Assembly (NCBI GenBank): GCA_947175305.1
Contig: CAMWMO010000152.1
Coordinates: 1 to 5,181 of the forward strand
From: an uncultured Lachnospiraceae bacterium
GTDB taxonomy: Bacteria > Bacillota > Clostridia > Lachnospirales > Lachnospiraceae
Length of the DNA stretch: 5,181 bases
Reading direction: 5' to 3'
In this document: positions 1 through 5,181 of the stretch, in pieces
How positions within the stretch are numbered: the stretch's first letter is position 1
Layout of the letters: every line of letters begins with the position of its first letter
Notes under the pieces: model-generated
Database searches by the model: none
What the model was told of the DNA's origin: nothing
Seen by the model: the letters and a program-made list of their open reading frames with translations, nothing else
Program-made: the position numbers and the translations under genes

Positions 1-659
1 GTATGGAAACCCTGTCCGACTACGCAAAAGGCTATCTGGAAGGGCTGATGAATGCCCAGATGAAAATACAGGGTTATAATTTCATTCAGGATTCATTGTC
101 TCCCATTATGGAAGAGTTATATCAAGCGCTTCCCATGGATCCTAACCCGGACGGAGTGGAGACCAGAGAGTATCTCTACGCCCAGTATGTGATCAACCGC
201 AAGATTACCGGCATAGAGCGGCTCCGGCTGCTGACTGCCATCACGAAACGGCATCCTTTGGATCTGTTTACGCTGGATCCTACCTTCACCCTGCCGGGTC
301 TCCATAACCACGGCACGGCGGACTACTACACGCAGATGCCTCTGGTATTTAAACAGAGCCGGATCAATCTGAACATTTCCCTGCGCAGCATAGAAAGCGG
401 CATCCCCCTGCGTGCCTTCGATATTCTGGGGAGCGGTGGTTTTTTACTATCCAATTATCAGGAGGATTTCTTGGAATACTTTACCCCAGGGGAAGACTTT
501 GTGTGCTATGAAAGCGAAGCGGACCTTTTGCAAAAGCTGGACTACTATCTGGCTCATGAGGACGAGCGGCAGGCGATCGCCGGAAACGGCCACGCTAAAG
601 TCGCTGCCGCCCACACCTACCGCGACCGCGTACGGCAGATGCTTGCACTTTTGCCATAG
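1..659 (+). CDS. CgeB-like glycosyltransferase, C-terminal part (5' end outside window)
   Basis: Probable cytosolic sugar transferase of the CgeB-like / Glyco_trans_1_2 type seen in many Firmicutes. The reading frame is open from the window edge to TAG at 657-659. The methionine at base 3 is probably internal: no ribosome binding site can be seen, and only the C-terminal portion of such a protein is present. Counting from that Met, the most diagnostic stretch is residues 134-146 (IPLRAFDILGSGG), followed by a hydrophobic strand, an F-x-x-G segment near 160-163 (FTPG), an acidic Tyr-containing turn near 169-171, and a terminal helix with TYRDRV at 205-210. This is the nucleotide-sugar-binding Rossmann half typical of GT-B enzymes (family knowledge). 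No membrane segment is visible. It lies 46 bases upstream of the first GT2-TPR gene, and its last codons contain the -35 box of the next promoter. Donor and acceptor cannot be deduced. The family call is fairly sure; the exact role is unknown. Confidence 0.8.
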   Translation, partial: METLSDYAKGYLEGLMNAQMKIQGYNFIQDSLSPIMEELYQALPMDPNPDGVETREYLYAQYVINRKITGIERLRLLTAITKRHPLDLFTLDPTFTLPGLHNHGTADYYTQMPLVFKQSRINLNISLRSIESGIPLRAFDILGSGGFLLSNYQEDFLEYFTPGEDFVCYESEADLLQKLDYYLAHEDERQAIAGNGHAKVAAAHTYRDRVRQMLALLP

Positions 660-679
660 TGGCCTATTTATGATATACT
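651..679 (+). promoter_or_regulatory. sigma-A (sigma-70 type) extended -10 promoter
   Basis: TTGCCA at 651-656 and TATACT at 674-679 are separated by exactly 17 bases, and TG at 671-672 gives an extended -10 element. Transcription would start near 686, leaving a leader of about 20 bases before the ATG at 706. The -35 box lies in the last two sense codons of the upstream gene and the spacer contains its stop codon. The GT2-TPR array can therefore be expressed separately from the CgeB-like gene, though read-through from upstream is also possible. Confidence 0.7.
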
Positions 680-691
680 AGACGCAGATTC

Positions 692-699
692 AGAAAGGA
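692..699 (+). promoter_or_regulatory. ribosome binding site of GT2-TPR copy 1
   Basis: AGAAAGGA ends six bases before the ATG at 706. It fixes the start of copy 1 and agrees with the conserved N-terminus (M-x-PISVCII) shared by all four paralogs. Confidence 0.65.
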
Positions 700-705
700 A
701 CCGTC

Positions 706-1773
706 ATGCATCCTATATCCGTATGTATTATTGCGAAAAATGAAGAATCCCGGATCGAGCAGTGTCTCTCCTCCATCAAGCCCTACGGCTTCGAGATCGT
801 GGTGGTGGACACCGGTTCCACTGACAGGACCAAGGAGATCGCCGGCAGATACGCCGATAAGGTGCTGGACTTCCCCTGGTGCGACGATTTTTCCGCCGCC
901 AGGAATTTCTCTTTGCGGGAGGCCTCGAATAACTGGATCTTTATGATAGACTGCGACGAAACAATAAAAGAGATCGATGTGGAGGAGCTTAACTATTTTC
1001 GTAAGCACCTTTCGGATAAGGTGGGCAGCGTCTCCCGGGAAAATCTGGTGACGGAAAACGGTGTCCTCACATTGAATAACACCGACTACACGGAACGCTT
1101 TTTTAACAGAAAACTATACCACTATACCGGACTCATCCATGAACAGCTCACTCCCATCCGCGGACATGAGATCCCGAATATGCTACTGCACACTACGCTT
1201 TTGCACACCGGCTACGACATGACTCCGGAGGAGGAACACGCAAAATACCTGAGAAATTTCACTCTATTAGAAAAGCAGGCGGAGCTGGATCCTGATAATC
1301 CCTATCTCTACTATCAGCTGGGGAAAAGCTGTGAGATCCTGGAGGATTTTGTCCGCGCCTGCACTTACTACGACAAGGGACTGTCCTTTGATCTGGATCC
1401 CGAGCTTGCCTATGTACAGGCAATGGTGGTCTCCTACGGCAATGCGCTGTTGCGCACCGGGCAGGCGGAAACAGCTCTGGGATTTGAGGGCATCTATGAC
1501 GAGTTTAGCACCGCCACGGACTTTATCTATCTGATGGGGAATATCTATCGAGAAAACGGCATGCTCGAGCAGGCGATCGCACAGTATCAGAAGGCAATCC
1601 AAATGCCCTCCGGCAGGCAGAACGGCACTAATAGCTTTCTGCCGCTGTATCAGTGCGGCTATATCTTCGAACAGCTGGGCGATGCCGATTCCGCCGCCAA
1701 ACTCTATGCCCAGTGCGGCGACTTTGCCCCTGCCATAGAGAGGCTCACCACACTGAAAAGGAGCAGTACATGA
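706..1773 (+). CDS. GT2 glycosyltransferase with C-terminal TPR repeats (copy 1 of 4)
   Basis: Predicted cytosolic glycosyltransferase of 355 residues, with an N-terminal GT-A/GT2 domain (about 3-170) and C-terminal TPR-like helical hairpins (about 198-345). Visible GT2 marks are the first beta strand PISVCIIAKNEE (3-14), the nucleotide-binding DTGSTDRT (35-42), DFSAARN (61-67), and the metal-binding DxD as DCDE (82-85). Further on are the family-conserved IHEQ (144-147) and HTGY (167-170), whose roles are unproven. The TPR part includes units near 198-231, 240-266, 272-300 and 313-340. The overall plan resembles GT2-TPR enzymes such as the SunS type, in which the repeats contribute to acceptor binding or dimerisation (family knowledge). 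The start is set by AGAAAGGA at 692-699. The gene has its own promoter and its stop overlaps the next start (ATGA), so it leads an operon and is translationally coupled to copy 2. The residue aligned with the amber codon of copy 2 is Tyr244 here (TAC). Donor and acceptor are unknown. Confidence 0.87.
   Translation: MHPISVCIIAKNEESRIEQCLSSIKPYGFEIVVVDTGSTDRTKEIAGRYADKVLDFPWCDDFSAARNFSLREASNNWIFMIDCDETIKEIDVEELNYFRKHLSDKVGSVSRENLVTENGVLTLNNTDYTERFFNRKLYHYTGLIHEQLTPIRGHEIPNMLLHTTLLHTGYDMTPEEEHAKYLRNFTLLEKQAELDPDNPYLYYQLGKSCEILEDFVRACTYYDKGLSFDLDPELAYVQAMVVSYGNALLRTGQAETALGFEGIYDEFSTATDFIYLMGNIYRENGMLEQAIAQYQKAIQMPSGRQNGTNSFLPLYQCGYIFEQLGDADSAAKLYAQCGDFAPAIERLTTLKRSST
1756..1763 (+). promoter_or_regulatory. 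ribosome binding site deciding the start of copy 2
   Basis: AAAAGGAG lies inside the 3' end of copy 1, six bases before the ATG at 1770. It supports this start over an upstream in-frame ATG at 1653, whose extra 39 residues lie wholly within copy 1 and match nothing in the paralogs. Confidence 0.75.
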
Positions 1774-2849
1774 CCCCTATTTCTGTATGCATCATCGGTA
1801 AAAACGAGGAAAAAAATATAGAAAGCTGTCTGGCGCCGCTTGCCTCCTATCCCTTTGAGATCGTTTACGTGGACACAGGCTCCACTGACAGAACCAAGGA
1901 GATCGCCGCAAGGTATACGGATGCCATATATGATTTTGTCTGGGTGGACGATTTTTCCGCCGCCCGGAATTTTGCTCTGGAAAAAGCCAGCCATGAATAC
2001 GTCCTTTTTCTGGACTGCGATGAATATCTGACACAGATTGATGTCGAAGCCGTCTGTCATGCTCCGGAAGTTCATCCCCAAGGCGTCGGGATGCTTCTTC
2101 GGAATAACTACTATGAATCCAATGGTACGCAGACGAACTACCCGGACCGGGTAGAACGGCTCTTTTCCCGAAAACACTTCCACTATACCGGCATCATTCA
2201 CGAGCAGGTGGCTGACTTAAAGAACGACACCACCCTCTATACCCGCTATGATATTCCTCTGGTGGTGGACCATGTAGGCTACAGTGGCGGCAAAGAGGCC
2301 ATGGAGCGCAAGGCGGAGCGCAATAACACTCTGCTGTTTCAGGAAATCAAAAAAAACCCTTCCGATCCTTATCTCTATTTTCAGGTGGGACAATCCTACA
2401 ACAGCATCTACGATTACGAAAACGCCTATCAATACTATAAAAAATCCTTTGCGCTCCCTCTCAATCCGGCAGAGCCCTGGCTGGAGATGATGGCTACGTC
2501 TTAGCTCAACGCCATGAACCATACGGGCCGCTCCGGGGAGGCGCTGGAATTCTTTGAGCCGATCTATCAACATTTTGCAGGAGATGCAAACTTTTATTGC
2601 AGCATGGGAAACGTCTATCTGAATCTGGATCCGCCTCAGCCCCTCAAAGCTATGGCGGAGTATGTGCAGGCACTGCAGTGCCCGGATGCCAGAGAGGAAG
2701 GCGCAAACAGCTTTATTCCCTACTATAATATCGGTCTGGTAAACGAGATGCTGGGAAGTCTCCCTTCCGCCCTCACCTTCTATCGGAAGGCAGCCGATCT
2801 GGGCTTTACACCCGCCATCGAGAAGCTGGAAGCTCTCGAAACGCACTGA
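1770..2849 (+). pseudogene. GT2-TPR glycosyltransferase (copy 2 of 4), interrupted by one in-frame TAG
   Basis: Read through the amber codon, this frame has 359 codon positions, exactly the length of copy 3, and aligns with it without gaps. The GT2 domain is intact: PISVCIIGKNEE (3-14), DTGSTDRT (35-42), DFSAARN (61-67), DCDE (82-85), IHEQ (143-146) and DHVGY (167-171). The first TPR-like unit (about 200-233) is also intact. TAG replaces codon 245 (2502-2504), so ordinary translation would give a 244-residue protein lacking most TPR repeats. The remaining frame, from 2505 to TGA at 2847-2849, still encodes good TPR-like repeats, including a YLNLDPPQPLKAM segment. An ATG at 2514 has no convincing ribosome binding site, so separate translation of the tail is unlikely. 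By my hand alignment 74 of the first 100 residues match copy 3. The gene overlaps copy 1 by four bases. It could be a recent pseudogene, a functional catalytic-domain-only protein, a suppressed amber, or a base-calling error. A single change from a Tyr codon explains the stop. Confidence 0.8.
2502..2504 (+). other. in-frame amber codon splitting copy 2
   Basis: TAG is in the same frame as the ATG at 1770 and the TGA at 2847. The aligned residues are Tyr244 (TAC) in copy 1 and Phe245 (TTT) in copy 3, so the ancestral codon was probably TAC or TAT, one substitution away. No insertion or deletion is needed. The CgeB-like gene upstream ends in TAG, which argues against general reassignment of this codon. 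Confidence 0.85.
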
Positions 2850-2851
2850 TA

Positions 2852-2897
2852 CACCTTCAATGGTGCAAAAAATAAAACCCGCACCTGAAACGGGTGC
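2852..2897 (+). other. short inverted repeats between copies 2 and 3
   Basis: This intergenic stretch holds four complementary blocks in order: CACC (2852-2855), GGTGC (2862-2866), GCACC (2881-2885) and GGTGC (2893-2897). Blocks 1-2 and 3-4 can pair, or alternatively 2-3. The 3-4 hairpin extends to seven pairs with one G-U (2881-2887 with 2891-2897) around an AAA loop. No T-tract follows on the + strand. The A-rich run at 2867-2877 would give a T-rich tail on the minus strand. The stems are short, so this may be a decayed terminator or chance. Confidence 0.3.
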
Positions 2898-2915
2898 AGA
2901 AACGAGGCATATAAT

Positions 2916-3995
2916 ATGATTCCGATTTCTGTCTGTATCATCGGTAAAAACGAAGAAAAACATATTGAGAAGTGTCTGGAACCGCTCACACATTATCCTT
3001 TTGAGATCATTTATGTGGACACAGGCTCCACAGACCGCACGAAAGAACTTGCCGCCAAATACACGGACAAAATCTATGATTTTGAATGGATCGGCGATTT
3101 TTCCGCTGCCAGGAATTTTTCTCTGTCCAAGGCTTCCCATAATTATGTGCTGGTTCTGGACTGTGACGAATATCTGACCGAGCTGGATCTGGACGGGCTG
3201 AATGAGGCGATTGAGGCGCATCCCAAAGGTGTAGGGCAACTTTTACGAAAAAGCTTCTATGACTCTGATCTGGATAATGGCTACTCCCCGGAGAGGATTG
3301 ACCGACTCTTCCATCGGCGGACATATCACTATATCTACATGATCCATGAGCAGGTGGCGAACATAAAAACCGACAGCACCGACTACGAGCGCTATGATAT
3401 TCCTGTCGTGGCAGATCATGTGGGCTATGTGGGCACTTCAGATGAAAAACGTATTAAGGCAGAACGAAACAACGCCCTACTCATCAAGGAGATTGAGCGT
3501 GATCCCACGGAACCCTACTTTTATTTTCAAGTAGCACAATCCTACAATTTGATCGATGACTATGAAAATGCTTATATTTATTATAAAAAAGCCTTTGAGC
3601 TGCCCTTAAATCTGGATAACCTCTGGGTACATGTCATGGCTCCTAATTTTATCAATGCCTGTGTACAGACAGGCCGCGCTGCAGAGGCAGTAGACCTCTA
3701 CACAGCAGTGTATGATGACTATGCCGATGACCAGAGCTTTCTGTGCAGTATGGGCACTCTCTATCTAAATCAGGATCCCCCCCAGCCCATGAAAGCAATG
3801 ATGGAATTTGTTAAGGCACTGCAGTGTCCGCCTAAAGCGGAAACAGAAAGTCATAATGAAATTGCTCTCTACGGCATGGGCTACTGCAATGAGCTTTTGG
3901 GCAATCTGCCCGCAGCCGTCTCCTTTTACCAAAAGGCAGCAACCTACAACTATTCTCTGGCACTGGAAAAACTAGCTGAATTCGGCATCTCCTGA
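2916..3995 (+). CDS. GT2 glycosyltransferase with C-terminal TPR repeats (copy 3 of 4)
   Basis: Intact 359-residue paralog and the best template for the broken copy 2. GT2 marks: PISVCIIGKNEE (3-14), DTGSTDRT (35-42), DFSAARN (61-67), DCDE (82-85), IHEQ (143-146), DHVGY (167-171). TPR-like units lie near 200-233, 244-271, 274-305 and 317-350. The third contains YLNQDPPQPMKAM, almost the same as in copy 2. Residues about 92-130, just after the DxD motif, differ most among the copies and may carry acceptor or donor specificity (inference). No signal peptide or membrane helix is visible. The start is chosen by the shared N-terminus and by GAGG at 2904-2907, eight bases before the ATG. This is a weaker ribosome binding site than those of copies 1, 2 and 4. 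A 66-base gap with short inverted repeats separates it from copy 2, and no clear promoter is present, so it is probably transcribed from the promoter at 651-679. Substrates are unknown. Confidence 0.87.
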   Translation: MIPISVCIIGKNEEKHIEKCLEPLTHYPFEIIYVDTGSTDRTKELAAKYTDKIYDFEWIGDFSAARNFSLSKASHNYVLVLDCDEYLTELDLDGLNEAIEAHPKGVGQLLRKSFYDSDLDNGYSPERIDRLFHRRTYHYIYMIHEQVANIKTDSTDYERYDIPVVADHVGYVGTSDEKRIKAERNNALLIKEIERDPTEPYFYFQVAQSYNLIDDYENAYIYYKKAFELPLNLDNLWVHVMAPNFINACVQTGRAAEAVDLYTAVYDDYADDQSFLCSMGTLYLNQDPPQPMKAMMEFVKALQCPPKAETESHNEIALYGMGYCNELLGNLPAAVSFYQKAATYNYSLALEKLAEFGIS

Positions 3996-4029
3996 CTACG
4001 ACAGCGCCGACCTTAAAACAACACCAGAA

Positions 4030-4036
4030 AGAAGGA
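4030..4036 (+). promoter_or_regulatory. ribosome binding site of GT2-TPR copy 4
   Basis: AGAAGGA six bases before the ATG at 4043. It is a strong site and indicates efficient independent initiation even though the gene lies inside the operon. Confidence 0.6.
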
Positions 4037-4042
4037 CTTATT

Positions 4043-5110
4043 ATGATACCGATTTCCGTGTGTATCATCACAAAAAATGAATCAGAAAATCTGAAAAAAT
4101 GCTTGGAGGCCCTGAAGCCCTATCCCTTTGAGGTGGTTGTGACAGACACCGGCTCAGAGGATGATTCTTTGGAAATCGCAAGGCAATACACGGATCGCGT
4201 CTACGAATTTCAGTGGATCAATGATTTTAGCGCCGCCAGAAACTACTGTATCGGCCGCGCCTCCCACAATACCATACTTTCTCTGGACACCGATGAGTTC
4301 ATACGCCCCTTTGACTGGGAGGCGCTGCAGGACGTCTTGGAGAGCCATCCTAAAAGTTTGGGTTCCATAGAACTTTTCAGCTATTTTGATGTGGAGGAAG
4401 GAACCCGCCATCAAATCAGCCGATTGGACCGTATCTTTAACAGGCGGTATTATCAGTTTCAAAATCCGATCCATGAGGTTCTGGTCCCTATCGGCACTCT
4501 CAAACCCAGCTCCTACGAGGCGCCCATCAGCGCAGATCATGTGGGCTACCAGGGCACCAAGGAAAAGCTGAAAGAAAAAGCAGAGCGCGACATGGCACTG
4601 ATCAGGGAGGAGATTGAGACAGATCCCCAAAATCCTTATCTGTATTTTCAGCTGGCACAGGGCTATATGCTGATGCGCGACCACGCCGGCGCACTCCCCT
4701 GGTTTCGGAAAGCTATGGATCTGGGACCGCATGCCGGCGAAGACTATACACTGGTTCTTTTGTATAACTATGCCAGCATTCTTTTAGATGACAATCTGGT
4801 AGAGGAGGCATCCCGCATCCTCCCTTTTCACGATGCCTATGCAGACAATAAGGATTATCTCTGTATGACCGGCCGGCTCTACCTTCGCATGGGACAGCCC
4901 TTGAAGGCGCTTCCGGAATTTGTTCAAGCCTTGAGCGCCCCGAAATATAGCTTTGAGGATACCCGCACTCCCAGCTACTACATCGGTTTTATCTATGAGA
5001 TGTTTGGTAAAAAGGACATTGCCAGCACGCACTACGAAAACTGCGGTCCCGATCACCCCGCCGCTGTAGAAGCCCTGAAGCGACTAAAAAAGGCTCATCC
5101 TTTCGGATGA
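4043..5110 (+). CDS. GT2 glycosyltransferase with C-terminal TPR repeats (copy 4 of 4)
   Basis: Intact 355-residue paralog, the most diverged of the four. The same plan is visible: PISVCIITKNES (3-14), DTGSEDDS (35-42), DFSAARN (61-67), DxD as DTDE (82-85), IHEV (143-146) and DHVGY (165-169). TPR-like units follow near 198-229, 238-264, 271-299 and 311-335. It differs from copies 1-3 at donor-site positions: STDRT becomes SEDDS, the DCD motif is DTD, and IHEQ becomes IHEV. This may mean a different donor sugar (inference). AGAAGGA at 4030-4036, six bases before the ATG, sets the start. The 47-base gap after copy 3 (3996-4042) shows no promoter or terminator. The last codons (about KKAHPFG) and the stop lie inside the terminator hairpin, making this the last gene of the operon. 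No membrane segment is seen; a cytosolic location is likely. Acceptor and donor are unknown. Confidence 0.87.
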   Translation: MIPISVCIITKNESENLKKCLEALKPYPFEVVVTDTGSEDDSLEIARQYTDRVYEFQWINDFSAARNYCIGRASHNTILSLDTDEFIRPFDWEALQDVLESHPKSLGSIELFSYFDVEEGTRHQISRLDRIFNRRYYQFQNPIHEVLVPIGTLKPSSYEAPISADHVGYQGTKEKLKEKAERDMALIREEIETDPQNPYLYFQLAQGYMLMRDHAGALPWFRKAMDLGPHAGEDYTLVLLYNYASILLDDNLVEEASRILPFHDAYADNKDYLCMTGRLYLRMGQPLKALPEFVQALSAPKYSFEDTRTPSYYIGFIYEMFGKKDIASTHYENCGPDHPAAVEALKRLKKAHPFG

Positions 5111-5121
5111 GCCTTTCTGAT
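5085..5121. terminator. bidirectional intrinsic terminator overlapping the end of copy 4
   Basis: A perfect 12-bp stem, with arms 5089-5100 and 5105-5116 (core AGGCTCATCC / GGATGAGCCT) and a four-base loop TTTC. On the + strand the tract after the stem is weak, since the T's are mostly the end of the stem itself (CCTTTCTGAT). On the minus strand the stem carries a GAAA loop and runs into six T's (complement of the A's at 5086-5091, partly in the stem). This is the better terminator orientation. The TGA of copy 4 (5108-5110) is inside the right arm. This suits two converging transcription units. Confidence 0.8.
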
Positions 5122-5157
5122 AGTTTAACTTGCAATTCGCAAATCCTGTTACAGCAA

Positions 5158-5181
5158 TTAGCCAAGCAGAGAAAGTGCCAA
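5158..5181 (-). CDS. possible C-terminus of a convergent gene (flagellin-like tail), partial
   Basis: On the minus strand the bases from the window edge read L-A-L-S-L-L-G and then TAA (stop at 5158-5160 on the + coordinate). The stop lies about 41 bases before the hairpin whose better T-tract faces this direction, as expected for the 3' end of a leftward gene. A short hydrophobic tail of the LSLLG type is typical of flagellin C-termini (family knowledge), and flagellin genes often sit beside glycosyltransferases. Seven residues cannot establish identity: another frame across this region is also open on the minus strand, and the coding status itself is inferred from the terminator geometry. 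Confidence 0.3.
   Translation of the reverse strand: MALSLLG

Noticed and set aside
573..1580. Two GCGATCGC octamers (573-580 and 1573-1580), like the cyanobacterial HIP1 repeat
   Set aside because: Only two copies, both within ordinary coding sequence; far too few to suggest HIP1 or a cyanobacterium.
1653..1769. Earlier in-frame start for copy 2
   Set aside because: The extra residues lie entirely inside copy 1 in another frame and lack similarity to the paralogs; the ATG at 1770 has a strong ribosome binding site and the conserved N-terminus.
2514..2849. Tail of copy 2 as an independent 111-residue TPR protein
   Set aside because: No convincing ribosome binding site precedes the ATG at 2514, and the frame is the exact continuation of copy 2 past the amber codon.
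2910..2915. Perfect TATAAT directly before the ATG of copy 3
   Set aside because: No -35 box lies 16-18 bases upstream, and transcription would begin inside the gene, so it cannot serve the full-length copy 3.
2217..3239. Long minus-strand open frame of 340 codons across copies 2 and 3
   Set aside because: It is the antisense shadow of the two paralogs. The complement of the conserved GT2 motifs recurs in the other antisense frames, it crosses an intergenic gap, and it has no family resemblance or credible start site.
136..3780. Repeated GGATCC hexamers
   Set aside because: They mostly encode Asp-Pro in LDP-type turns of these proteins, and no regular spacing or regulatory context is visible.
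3996..4042. Possible promoter or terminator between copies 3 and 4
   Set aside because: Apart from the ribosome binding site, I see no -35/-10 pair and no stable inverted repeat in this gap.

Overview
The window is a dense, almost wholly coding block on the + strand. It holds the 3' end of one glycosyltransferase gene, then four tandem paralogous genes of about 355-359 codons each. Each paralog pairs an N-terminal GT2-type (GT-A fold) glycosyltransferase domain with a C-terminal set of TPR-like helical repeats. Strong AGGAG-type ribosome binding sites, a Gram-positive-looking sigma-A promoter, moderate GC content and a CgeB-type glycosyltransferase beside GT2-TPR genes suggest a Clostridia member, perhaps Lachnospiraceae. 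This assignment is an inference; no taxonomic marker gene is present.

Layout: positions 1-659 hold the C-terminal part of a CgeB-like glycosyltransferase. A well-formed extended -10 promoter (651-679) overlaps its last codons and drives the array. GT2-TPR copy 1 (706-1773) overlaps copy 2 by ATGA. Copy 2 (1770-2849) is interrupted by one in-frame TAG at 2502-2504, but the same frame stays open on both sides and aligns without gaps to copy 3. Copy 3 is at 2916-3995 and copy 4 at 4043-5110. Copies 2 and 3 are the closest pair at protein level; copy 4 is the most diverged. The array ends at a perfect 12-bp hairpin (5089-5116) that contains the stop codon of copy 4. The longer T-tract lies on the minus-strand side, so the hairpin probably also terminates a convergent gene entering from the right. 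The last 24 bases read, on the minus strand, as a C-terminus LALSLLG followed by TAA, which resembles a flagellin tail.

How the genes may work together: none shows a signal peptide or membrane segment, so all are probably cytosolic. A CgeB-like enzyme plus four related GT2-TPR enzymes in one operon fits stepwise assembly of a glycan on a cytosolic acceptor. Flagellin is a reasonable candidate if the convergent gene is confirmed; otherwise a surface polysaccharide or another protein acceptor is possible. The most notable observations are the amber-interrupted copy 2, the tandem amplification with locally near-identical DNA patches, and the possible convergent flagellin gene. I saw no CRISPR array, tRNA, rRNA or insertion sequence.
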